The notes under the pieces are model-generated. The model was given only the letters and a program-made list of their open reading frames with translations. It was not told the origin of the DNA and made no database searches. 64,000 nt of DNA from Flavobacteriaceae bacterium (GTDB lineage: Bacteria > Bacteroidota > Bacteroidia > Flavobacteriales > Flavobacteriaceae): assembly GCA_002694465.1 (NCBI GenBank), contig NZMG01000030.1, positions 67,488-131,487 on the forward strand. Reading direction: 5' to 3'. This document shows, one piece after another, positions 25,399-33,549 of this stretch (within the stretch, counting starts at the first letter, position 1; every line of letters begins with the position of its first letter). The position numbers and the translations under genes were made by a program.

Positions 25399-25434
25399 AC
25401 TCAAAAACATAGTTGTATTATGAACTTCAACTAT
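25399..25434 (-). repeat. 3'-end element shared by the two fibre genes (copy 2)
   Basis: ATAGTTG/CAACTAT inverted repeat followed (minus strand) by TATGTTTTTGAGT, matching 19726-19759 with a few substitutions. Here the repeat overlaps the TAG stop codon of fibre gene B. Confidence 0.65.
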
Positions 25435-28400
25435 TTCTTTTTTTCTGAAATCTTTTCAGATGTATTGTTACTTGAATTATATGCTTCTAAAGCGCTTAAT
25501 CGAGCTTCTATTTTTTCCATTTTTGAAAGTTGTTCTTTCAGTTTTTGATTTTCATCTTTTAACGTATCCACTTCTGTCTTCAACTCTTTAATGGCTTCAA
25601 CAAATATGGGGTCGTAATCGCCATAGGCTGTTTGATAGAATCCAAGGTTGTCCTTGGTTACCTTTTCAGGAAATACTTCCATTAATTCTTGCGCAATAAA
25701 ACCGTATTGTAATCCTTCAGGACGTTTTGTTCCTGTTTTGTCATCATTCCATAAATAGGTCACTCCGCGCATTTTTTCAATTTTATCTAAAGCAGTTTCT
25801 CCACTTATAGATTTAATTTCTTTTTTCAATCTTTGGTCACTATTTGCCAACCAAGAACCTGCGGTAGATTTTGAAGCATCCCCTTCTACTTCTAGAGTAT
25901 TGGTGGCAGGATTACGCATCACCCCCATTTTACCATCACTATCTAATCGCACTACATTGGTTCCAGCTTCGCTTGAATAAATATTAAAAGTTCCACCATT
26001 CACGGCATCGTCTGCGCGAGCGAAAAGAACCCAGTTATTAGTAGTTTCTACAGCATTATCAAAAACAATTCTTGTCCCTGCATTAGCATTTTGAGCCGTA
26101 AGCATAATATGAGGTGAGGTTGCCCCTGTACTATTATGAATAATATCAAGCCTACCATCTGGAGCAGGGTTGTTTATGCCAATAGCATCAGAGACGTAAT
26201 TTTGCCCTAAAAAGTAACCGGCATATCCATTGGTATTATCAACTTCACTGTATACCCCATAATGTGTTCCTCCAGCACTTGCATCTATATAATTGTACGA
26301 CCCATATTTAGTGCCAGAACCAGTTCCAGTAAGATCATTAAAAATACCATATTGATTTCCAGTTCCCGTTCCATCTAGATTTGTTCGCACACCCCAACGG
26401 TCTCCATTTCCAGTATCATTGAAGGAATTATCCATCCCAATGTAAATATTAGCATTCCCATTGGCACCACTAAAACTATTTGAAACTCCTGTTTTAGCAC
26501 CCGTCCCAGTTCCAGAGAGCGTATTATTAACGCCAAATACGGCGCTATTTGTAGCTCCTACCATATTATTGTTCATTCCATAGTAGTTTCCAGAGCTGCT
26601 ATCAAAATCGTTATAAACCCCAAACTTTGCTGATGTCACACTTGTCCCAAAAGTGTTATGTACACCATATTTTGATCCACTTCCAGTTCCTAGAAATTGA
26701 TTCCTATTTGCATATAGTGTTCCAGTACCACTTCCAGAAAACACATTGTTATATGCAATTTTGGTACCACTTCCTGTATTTGTTATACTTGCGGAATAGG
26801 TATACAAAGCACCATTTCCTGTACCATTCATAGAAACATTCACTCCTGTGCCAAATCCAGTGCCATTTGTAGTTTTAATGATATCTAACGCTATATTACT
26901 AGAGGCAGCATTATCCGCCTTAGTTATTGATAAACCTTCAGTAGCAGAGCCGGTTGAAGAAATTTCCAGATCAAAATTACTATTGTTAATTGTGGTGTTT
27001 TGTGTTAATATTCCTCCAAGTTGCACATCATTTCCAGTTTCGGTAAGACCATTACTGGCTGTGGTGGCTTCACCTGAGGAAGTTGTCCAACTCAGGTTTC
27101 CTGCGCCATCAGTTTGAATTACTTGTCCATTCGTACCATCTGCACCTGGCATAATATATCTATTGGTGGTGCTATTTCCTAAGGACATCCTCCCTATAAA
27201 ATACCCTGCATAGGTTCCTGATTTCTGGACATCACTATAAACTCCATAATGTGCACCTCCTGCTGTGGATGCGATTAAATTATATGTTCCATATTTAGCA
27301 CCAATACCAGTCCCTGATAATAAATTTCTTGAGCCATAGTGATTACCACCACCTGTTGCCGCAAACGTATTGTACATTCCATAGATATCTCCCGTTACAG
27401 TAGCATAAGAATAATTATGCATCCCTCTATAAGTTCCACTGCCATTACCTGCCAAAATGTTATGGATAGCCGTATTATCTCCTGCTTGAGCCCCTCCAAA
27501 TAAGTTATAAATGATTGTCTTATCATCATTTCCTGAATTTGAAACCTCATTGTACTGAACATAATCAATAGTTCCATCTGGGGCTTCATTATGAATAACA
27601 TTTAGATTTCCAATATTAGTAGTAGAGCCTATAGAAACATTACCCTGTGTATAAATATCATCTGTGTTAGAAGCAGGTACATTAGAACCCACAGTTGTTA
27701 ACCAGTCCGCGTCCTCATCCTCCAAAGATGAAAGGTCTATGGTTTGCACTGGAACACCATCATCTTCAATTTCAAGAGAAACAATATTAGTGCCTGAGTT
27801 AAAGCTAAAAGTGTTTATCGTTTGGTCATCGGTATTAGATATTGTTGTAAAAGATACATTTCCAAAACCATCTGTGGTTAACACTTGACCAGCGGTACCA
27901 TCTGCTGTGGGGAATGTATACCCAGTTCCTGTGGGGTCTATGGACAGTTGCCCATCCACTCGTAGATTATCATTTACAAATACGTTTCCACTTCCGGGTG
28001 AGGTATCACCAAAAAAGCCTGCCCAGTTTGTGCCACTTGCATTGTCTGCCACAGCAATTATTCCATAGTTGGCAGATGTCCCACCCAAGGTTGAATAAAA
28101 AGCCCCTCCAAAGTTAGTCGTTGCACCTTGTGCTGTGGCTATTATTCCATAATTGGTAGTACCCCCAGAACCATCGGCAGTAAAATATCCCCCCTGGTTA
28201 GTGGTGGCCCCCGTCGCCCTACCACTAATACCAGTGTTTAGTGATCCAGCTCCAATAGCACTCCCGGTAACTCCATATTTATCATTTGCGCCAGAGGTGT
28301 TAGTAGAACGTATACCAATGGACTCCGAACTAGAGTTTGTATTAATTAACTCAACATTAGCTCCCCATACAAACCCTGTGGAATTGGATTGAGCCGTAAC

Positions 28401-30329
28401 ATTTAATCCTTGTGCAATACCAGTTCCGGCTGTATTTTGAAAATCGATATTAAATGCACGGTCTAACGTACCTGCATATTCAAGGTCCAACTTATAGTCT
28501 GGAGTGGTATCTCCAATCCCTACATTACCCGTATTGGCAGCATATTGATCGTTTCCAGTAACAATCCAATCGGTATCTGTAAATAATGTTGTCGGGTCTG
28601 TCCATGATGCATTTCCATTAGCATCGGAGGATAATACATAACCTGCTGCTTGGTTACCATCTACAAACTGCAAGGTTCCAACAACATCCAAAGTCGCTGA
28701 AGGATCGTTATTGTTAATTCCTAAATTACCATTGTGCTTAAGACGCATTCCTTCCACCATAGGTTCTGTGTTAATGGGGCCATTGTGGATATAGAATCCA
28801 AGCCCTATATTATCTTCATCTACACCGCTTTGAATAGATGCTATGGCAGCTCTTCTTCCATCACTTCTAGTGGTTGAAGCACCCCCAAAACCAATAGAGC
28901 CTCCAATTTGGTTTAACCCACCACTGTTACCTCCTTTAATAAATATACCGTCTTGTCCACTATTGGCAACAGCAAGGTCGAACGGAGTAGTAATTCCTAT
29001 TTGTAATGGACTTACTGGATTATTTTCACCTATACCCACTGCATCATTTGCTCCATCTACACGTAGCATGTTGGTTTCATTTGTGCTTTCTACCCTAAGA
29101 CCTCCATTTCCTTCAATAATAACTGCTCCATTGTCTGCAGTAATAGTTCTTCCAGCTCCAGCGCCACCAAAATCATAGGCTTGGTCAAGTGTTCCGCCTC
29201 CTGAACTTGGAGTTGTAAAACTAATATTTCCTGCACCGTCGGTAGTCATGACTTGACCAGAAGTACCATCTGAAGCAGGCATTAGATATCGATTCGTTGT
29301 TCCGTTACCCAATGAAGTTCTACCTAAGAAGTATCCAGCATAGCCTGTACCGTTTTGTACATCTGAATAAACACCATAATGCGTTCCGCCAGCTGAAGTT
29401 GCAATTGTTATGTATTCTCCATATTTATCACCACTTCCAGTTTCAGCAAAAGATGTATAGACTCCATAGCGATCTCCAGAATCACTTCCTGTAAGTGAAT
29501 TATATAAGCCAAAAAAAGTTCCGGAAAGATTTGCTCCCGCGATATTATGATTATCAACACCATAAAAATTTGTTATGGGGCCTCCAATTAAATTACTTGT
29601 TCCATATGCTGTCCCTGTAGTTCCTTGAAATCTATTTATTAAGGCAAATGTTGTATTAGAAGTGGAAGTGCCGAAAGAATTTTGATACCCAAATAAATAG
29701 GCAAAGCCAGCATTTACAGTTGAATTCTGAAAACTATTAGAGACGCCGGAAATGGAACTTTGATTGGAGCGTGTAATGCTGTTAACAATCCCGTTAGCAC
29801 TCCCAGAAGCTGCGGCAACACTTTCATTTATATTATTGTATATTCCATAAACACTAGAACCTGTATTTTCATTTAACAGGCTTACTGTTCTAGAACCATT
29901 AGGTGTCTCGATTTGTAATGGATAAAGGACATTGCTAAGGCCAATACCTACATTTCCATCCGTAAATATATCTGCCGAGTTTGACGTTGGAGGAGATGTG
30001 GTGTTCTCTTCGTACCAGTCATCATCACTTCCTCCACCTGAAGAAATTGCTATCCAACTTGTACTGCCATTATCCCAATAATAAAACCCTTTATTAGGTG
30101 TACCATTGCCAGTAGCAAAAACCATCATTCCGTCCTGATCCACAGTGGGGTTTGTTGCTGGGAATTCATCTACTCTAGGGATAAGAATTCCATCTGTGTT
30201 GGAAGGCGTTGCAATGTTTGTTGCTCTTATGTCCAAGGTAGATTTTGGATCGGTATTACCAATGCCTACTTGGGAAAAAAGACTATGGCAAAAAAAGGCG
30301 ACAAGACTAAATAAAATAAACTTCTTCAT
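25431..30329 (-). CDS. Giant secreted fibre protein B with C-terminal S74 self-cleaving chaperone
   Basis: A 1632-residue secreted protein. The first 100 residues closely match fibre protein A (signal peptide, QVGIGNTDPKSTLDI, GILIPR, GFYYWDN). The body consists of many degenerate repeats built around YG[V/M/T]YN and SGTGTGAKYG-like motifs, with several copies of a module containing GGTHYGVYSDV, GYAGYFLGRTSLGNGTTNRY and GQVMTTDGAGN, also found in protein A. The C-terminal 136 residues from Ser1497 (SDQRLKKEIKSISG, YGFIAQELMEVFPE) are an intramolecular chaperone of the endosialidase type (peptidase S74), which in phage fibres trimerises the chain and then cuts itself off; a coiled coil follows (about 1577-1617). 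Likely a trimeric surface fibre. Confidence 0.75.
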   Translation of the reverse strand: MKKFILFSLVAFFCHSLFSQVGIGNTDPKSTLDIRATNIATPSNTDGILIPRVDEFPATNPTVDQDGMMVFATGNGTPNKGFYYWDNGSTSWIAISSGGGSDDDWYEENTTSPPTSNSADIFTDGNVGIGLSNVLYPLQIETPNGSRTVSLLNENTGSSVYGIYNNINESVAAASGSANGIVNSITRSNQSSISGVSNSFQNSTVNAGFAYLFGYQNSFGTSTSNTTFALINRFQGTTGTAYGTSNLIGGPITNFYGVDNHNIAGANLSGTFFGLYNSLTGSDSGDRYGVYTSFAETGSGDKYGEYITIATSAGGTHYGVYSDVQNGTGYAGYFLGRTSLGNGTTNRYLMPASDGTSGQVMTTDGAGNISFTTPSSGGGTLDQAYDFGGAGAGRTITADNGAVIIEGNGGLRVESTNETNMLRVDGANDAVGIGENNPVSPLQIGITTPFDLAVANSGQDGIFIKGGNSGGLNQIGGSIGFGGASTTRSDGRRAAIASIQSGVDEDNIGLGFYIHNGPINTEPMVEGMRLKHNGNLGINNNDPSATLDVVGTLQFVDGNQAAGYVLSSDANGNASWTDPTTLFTDTDWIVTGNDQYAANTGNVGIGDTTPDYKLDLEYAGTLDRAFNIDFQNTAGTGIAQGLNVTAQSNSTGFVWGANVELINTNSSSESIGIRSTNTSGANDKYGVTGSAIGAGSLNTGISGRATGATTNQGGYFTADGSGGTTNYGIIATAQGATTNFGGAFYSTLGGTSANYGIIAVADNASGTNWAGFFGDTSPGSGNVFVNDNLRVDGQLSIDPTGTGYTFPTADGTAGQVLTTDGFGNVSFTTISNTDDQTINTFSFNSGTNIVSLEIEDDGVPVQTIDLSSLEDEDADWLTTVGSNVPASNTDDIYTQGNVSIGSTTNIGNLNVIHNEAPDGTIDYVQYNEVSNSGNDDKTIIYNLFGGAQAGDNTAIHNILAGNGSGTYRGMHNYSYATVTGDIYGMYNTFAATGGGNHYGSRNLLSGTGIGAKYGTYNLIASTAGGAHYGVYSDVQKSGTYAGYFIGRMSLGNSTTNRYIMPGADGTNGQVIQTDGAGNLSWTTSSGEATTASNGLTETGNDVQLGGILTQNTTINNSNFDLEISSTGSATEGLSITKADNAASSNIALDIIKTTNGTGFGTGVNVSMNGTGNGALYTYSASITNTGSGTKIAYNNVFSGSGTGTLYANRNQFLGTGSGSKYGVHNTFGTSVTSAKFGVYNDFDSSSGNYYGMNNNMVGATNSAVFGVNNTLSGTGTGAKTGVSNSFSGANGNANIYIGMDNSFNDTGNGDRWGVRTNLDGTGTGNQYGIFNDLTGTGSGTKYGSYNYIDASAGGTHYGVYSEVDNTNGYAGYFLGQNYVSDAIGINNPAPDGRLDIIHNSTGATSPHIMLTAQNANAGTRIVFDNAVETTNNWVLFARADDAVNGGTFNIYSSEAGTNVVRLDSDGKMGVMRNPATNTLEVEGDASKSTAGSWLANSDQRLKKEIKSISGETALDKIEKMRGVTYLWNDDKTGTKRPEGLQYGFIAQELMEVFPEKVTKDNLGFYQTAYGDYDPIFVEAIKELKTEVDTLKDENQKLKEQLSKMEKIEARLSALEAYNSSNNTSEKISEKKK

Positions 30330-30334
30330 AATTC

Positions 30335-30346
30335 TGTGTTTTGAGT
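30335..30346 (-). repeat. Inverted-repeat partner in the 5' leader of fibre gene B
   Basis: TGTGTTTTGAGT (plus strand) just upstream of the start codon is nearly the reverse complement of ACTCAAAAACATA at 25399-25411 after the stop, with one bulged base and one mismatch. It parallels the exact pair at fibre gene A. Confidence 0.45.
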
Positions 30347-30393
30347 AACATACCTAGCTAAGTAGGAGGTTCAGGAAGAAAGAGTTGGGACTT

Positions 30394-30401
30394 CAAAGGT
30401 A
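30394..30401 (-). promoter_or_regulatory. -7 box of the fibre gene B promoter
   Basis: Minus-strand TACCTTTG fits TAnnTTTG; no good -33 TTG is visible at the usual distance. It would give a leader of about 55-60 bases. Confidence 0.4.
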
Positions 30402-30471
30402 AATTGTGAAGAATTGGAAAACCTATATGAATTCATAGATTTTTAATAATGTATGATTTCATAGAAGTAAT

Positions 30472-30508
30472 AAAAAATAGAAAAGCCACCACAGATGTGA
30501 TGACTTTT
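30472..30508 (-). terminator. Probable terminator downstream of the glycosylasparaginase gene
   Basis: AAAAGTCATCACA and TGTGGTGGCTTTT (minus strand) pair over most of 13 positions with G-T wobbles, followed by CTATTTTTTATT. It is about 160 bases after the stop codon. Confidence 0.55.
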
Positions 30509-30668
30509 CGCCCCAAATTTGATTAACCCCCATATAGGGATCAACCTACTTATGTTTTGCAAAACTATTAAAAATTATATTACCCCACCCAATTATTTCA
30601 TTTTTGTGAAATAATTAAGGGTTTTGAAGATGATTTTATTTCAATTTAACTCAAAGCAAAAGGATTGT

Positions 30669-31667
30669 TTATGCTTTATTGAAAAACTTTGAAGGAATAT
30701 TAATGTTCTCTATTTCACTATGTTTTGTGACCGAAAACCCTTCATGAATACTAAAATAACCGGTTTCCCCTTTTTTATTTACAGCAATATAACCCACTTG
30801 AAAATCTTTGAAGTCTTTATTTTTTGACACAATTCTACCTATTGCTTCTTCACAGGCTTCTTGAGGGGATTTCCCCTGTCGCATTAATTCTACAATTAAA
30901 AAACTACCCACAGTTTTTAATACTTCCTCTCCCAAACCTGTCGCTGTAGCGCCGCCTACTTCATTGTCAATAAAAAGCCCCGACCCAATAATAGGTGAAT
31001 CACCCACGCGTCCTGCCATTTTATATGCCAAGCCACTGGTGGTACAGCCTCCAGAGATGTCGCCATTTTTATCGATTGCAAGCATCCCAATAGTGTCATG
31101 GTTTTCGATATTAATAATGGGTTTATATTCTGAGGTTTTTTTCCATCCTTCCCAAGCTTTTTTAGAGGCTTCCGTAAGTAAGTTTTCTTTCTGAAACCCT
31201 TCGGAATAGGCAAATTGTTCGGCTCCTTTTCCGGCTAAAATAACGTGAGGTGTATTCTCCATCACCTTTCGTGCAACCGAAATAGGGTGCTTAATATTTT
31301 GAAGATATACTACGGCTCCATAATTGCCTTCTTTGTTCATGATGCAAGCATCTAAAGTAACATTTCCGTCACGATCGGGGAGTCCTCCAATACCTACGCT
31401 TTGTCCTTCGGCATTGGCTTCTTCTACCATACAACCTTGCTCAATAGCATCTAATGCTGTCCCTCCATTTTCAATAACGTCCCAAGCTTTTTTAGTAGAA
31501 TTGGGAACATTCCAAGTGGCAATTACTATAGGAATAGTGCTTTCAGAATTATTAGAAGTTGCACCACCTTTATCAATTTCATTTTCTTTACAACCAATAA
31601 CTGAAGCAGTTGCAACAATGCCTAAACTGCCTAAGGATGCATTTTGTATAAATGTTCTTCGTTTCAT
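30669..31667 (-). CDS. Glycosylasparaginase / asparaginase-family Ntn hydrolase, exported
   Basis: A 332-residue precursor of the N4-(beta-N-acetylglucosaminyl)-L-asparaginase family, which removes Asn from glycan-asparagine after proteolysis of N-glycoproteins. The family motif ends in the nucleophile Thr192 (ENHDTIGMLAIDKNGDISGG), followed by CTTSGLAYKMAGRVGDSPI. The N-terminus carries a twin-arginine-like sequence (MKRRTFIQNASLGSLGI) and a lipobox-like SVIGC with Cys26, suggesting Tat export and lipid anchoring, an arrangement known for flavobacterial relatives. Single gene. It is a paralogue of the isoaspartyl peptidase at 14489, but exported, so the roles should differ. Confidence 0.88.
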   Translation of the reverse strand: MKRRTFIQNASLGSLGIVATASVIGCKENEIDKGGATSNNSESTIPIVIATWNVPNSTKKAWDVIENGGTALDAIEQGCMVEEANAEGQSVGIGGLPDRDGNVTLDACIMNKEGNYGAVVYLQNIKHPISVARKVMENTPHVILAGKGAEQFAYSEGFQKENLLTEASKKAWEGWKKTSEYKPIINIENHDTIGMLAIDKNGDISGGCTTSGLAYKMAGRVGDSPIIGSGLFIDNEVGGATATGLGEEVLKTVGSFLIVELMRQGKSPQEACEEAIGRIVSKNKDFKDFQVGYIAVNKKGETGYFSIHEGFSVTKHSEIENINIPSKFFNKA

Positions 31668-31774
31668 ACCATTGAGGGTTGGAAAAACCGAAGGTACAAA
31701 AACACGTTAAAAAAAAGTAAATTCTTACTTTACTTTTACCAAGCCCTGTATCTTTAACATCTTAAAGGAAAAAT

Positions 31775-33004
31775 ATGGTTCGTTGGATAATTTTTATCTC
31801 TATTTATTTCTTAATAGACATCTATGCTTTTCAGGCAATTAAAACCGTTTCAAAAAGCCAATGGTTACATTGGTTGTATTTTATAGTTTCTATAGTATTA
31901 TTGGGGTTGTTTATTTACCAGCTTACTGGGGGAGTTCATGGGAGACAAATGACACCCTCTCGTATGTATACCTTTGGTCTTTTTCTTACCATTTTTGTTC
32001 CAAAACTGCTGGTAATAGTATTTATGTTCGGGGAAGATATTATTCGTTTTGGGGTTGGACTTTTTTCAAAATTTGGAGGTAGTGATGATGGTTTTTATTT
32101 GCCTTCTAGAAGAAAATTTATAAGTACTATTGCTATTGGGATGGCAGCCATTCCATTTGCGTCTTTGCTCTATGGAATGTACAGAGGTAAGTATAATTAT
32201 AAAGTCCTTAAATATGCCCTTGAATTTGACGACCTTCCTGAAGCTTTCGATGGGTATACTATTACACAAATAAGTGACGTGCATAGTGGAAGCTTTGATA
32301 ATAAAAAGAAAGTCGCTTACGGGGTTGACTTAATTAATGAACAACAAAGCGATGTCATATTGTTTACAGGAGACTTGGTAAATAATAAAGCTGATGAGAT
32401 GCTTCCATGGAAGGAATATTTCTCTAAACTCACCGCTAAGGATGGAGTGTATTCGGTACTGGGAAACCACGATTATGGAGATTATATTGGTTGGCCAACT
32501 GAAGTTGATAAAAAGAATAATCTTCAAAAATTGAAGGATATTCAGAAGGAAATGGGATGGAAATTACTGTTGAATGAACATGTTGAAATCACTAGAAATG
32601 GAGAGCAAATAAAACTAATCGGGGTAGAAAATTGGGGAGCTGGAGGCTTTAAAAAAGCAGGTGATTTAGAAAAAGCGTGTGCAGGTGTTTCAAAAAGTGA
32701 TTTTAAAATATTAATGAGCCATGATCCTTCCCATTGGGCGCAAAAAGTAAAACAAGACGATAGGCATTTTCACTTAACCTTATCGGGTCATACACACGGA
32801 ATGCAATTTGGGATTGAAATTCCAGGTTGGTTTAAATGGAGCCCTGTAAAGTATCGTTATGAACATTGGGCAGGGATTTATGAAGAATTGGGAAGATATA
32901 TAAATGTAAACAGAGGCTTTGGTTTTTTAGCCTACCCCGGTCGTGTTGGAATCTGGCCAGAAGTGACTGTTATTCAACTAAAAAAAAGGGTGAATAGTGC
33001 CTAA
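31775..33004 (+). CDS. Membrane-anchored metallophosphoesterase (YaeI/YkuE-like)
   Basis: A 409-residue protein with three or four N-terminal membrane helices (within residues about 1-135) and a calcineurin-like phosphoesterase domain. Metal-binding motifs occur in order: TQISDVHSG, FTGDLVNN, VLGNHDYGDY, MSHDPSHW and LSGHTHGMQFG. The related enzymes YaeI and LpxH-like proteins act on lipid phosphates, but the substrate cannot be assigned here. It opens a short plus-strand run followed by a thioredoxin-like gene 54 bases downstream. Confidence 0.88.
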   Translation: MVRWIIFISIYFLIDIYAFQAIKTVSKSQWLHWLYFIVSIVLLGLFIYQLTGGVHGRQMTPSRMYTFGLFLTIFVPKLLVIVFMFGEDIIRFGVGLFSKFGGSDDGFYLPSRRKFISTIAIGMAAIPFASLLYGMYRGKYNYKVLKYALEFDDLPEAFDGYTITQISDVHSGSFDNKKKVAYGVDLINEQQSDVILFTGDLVNNKADEMLPWKEYFSKLTAKDGVYSVLGNHDYGDYIGWPTEVDKKNNLQKLKDIQKEMGWKLLLNEHVEITRNGEQIKLIGVENWGAGGFKKAGDLEKACAGVSKSDFKILMSHDPSHWAQKVKQDDRHFHLTLSGHTHGMQFGIEIPGWFKWSPVKYRYEHWAGIYEELGRYINVNRGFGFLAYPGRVGIWPEVTVIQLKKRVNSA

Positions 33005-33018
33005 TTAAGGGGAAATGT

Positions 33019-33026
33019 TATATTTG
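33019..33026 (+). promoter_or_regulatory. -7 box upstream of the thioredoxin-like gene
   Basis: TATATTTG fits TAnnTTTG, about 33 bases upstream of the start codon. No TTG at the -33 position. Confidence 0.4.
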
Positions 33027-33058
33027 TAGTTAGCATTTAAAAGAAATACTTCAAACGT

Positions 33059-33355
33059 ATGTCAAAATTTGGAGAATTAATAGAAACAAACGTACCAGTT
33101 TTGCTTGACTTTTATGCAGAATGGGATGAAGCGTGTAAAGAGATGCATCCTGTGTTACGTGATGTTGCCGCCGCCCTTGGGGATAAAGCTCGGGTCATTA
33201 AAATTGATATCGAGAAAAACCAAGAACTTTCTGATGCATTACGCGTTAAAGGTCTACCTACTCTTATGATCTACAAAAATGGTGAAATGAAATGGCGACA
33301 AAGTGGTGAACAAGATGCTAATACCTTGATTGGTCTTGTTAAGGAGTTTGTTTAA
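33059..33355 (+). CDS. Thioredoxin-fold protein lacking the first active-site cysteine
   Basis: A 98-residue cytoplasmic thioredoxin-fold protein. The surroundings match thioredoxin (VLLDFYAEWxxxCKEMHPVL, then cis-Pro67 in VKGLPTLMIYKNG), but where thioredoxins have WCGPC this protein has W22-D-E-A-C26: the nucleophilic first cysteine is Asp and the Gly-Pro pair is Glu-Ala. It cannot run the normal dithiol cycle and could act as a monothiol, a binding protein or a redox-inactive scaffold. Own -7 box; following gene is unrelated. Confidence 0.85.
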   Translation: MSKFGELIETNVPVLLDFYAEWDEACKEMHPVLRDVAAALGDKARVIKIDIEKNQELSDALRVKGLPTLMIYKNGEMKWRQSGEQDANTLIGLVKEFV

Positions 33356-33492
33356 TTCCCTCCCTGTTTATCTAATTGCTTTCCTACTTTATAAAAAGTA
33401 CAAATAGCTATTTTTCAAATAGTTATAATTTTATTTTTTTAAATTTCTTACAATTTTTAACTACCATTAAATATTTAACAATTTATTGTGTA

Positions 33493-33519
33493 TTGGTTTC
33501 TGAAACACTCATACATTTG
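33493..33519 (+). promoter_or_regulatory. Promoter of the 33550 secreted protein gene
   Basis: TACATTTG at 33512-33519 matches the -7 consensus, with TTG at 33493-33495 (16-base spacer) or at 33486-33488 (23-base spacer) as the -33 element. Confidence 0.55.
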
Positions 33520-33549
33520 CGCCGAAAATTTTAAATATTTTTTACTTAA

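Larger units (their letters stand above)
30347..30668. other. Intergenic region between fibre gene B and the glycosylasparaginase gene
   Basis: No ORF of note. It contains a probable -7 box for fibre B, a terminator-like hairpin for the minus-strand gene to the right, and a perfect 10-bp hairpin AATTATTTCA/TGAAATAATT with a 6-base loop at 30591-30616, whose role is unclear. The rest shows nothing recognisable. Confidence 0.5.

Noticed and set aside
26620..28400. Plus-strand open frames opposite the repetitive fibre genes
   Set aside because: They are by-products of the low-complexity coding repeats; translations have no family features.
25431..30329. Prophage tail-fibre region, suggested by the S74 domain
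   Set aside because: A signal peptide is present and no capsid, tail, lysis or integrase genes occur nearby, so a cellular surface fibre is more likely.
19760..30329. CRISPR-like array suggested by regularly repeated short motifs
   Set aside because: The repeats are degenerate at DNA level, in frame, and encode repeated peptide motifs; there are no spacers or cas genes.
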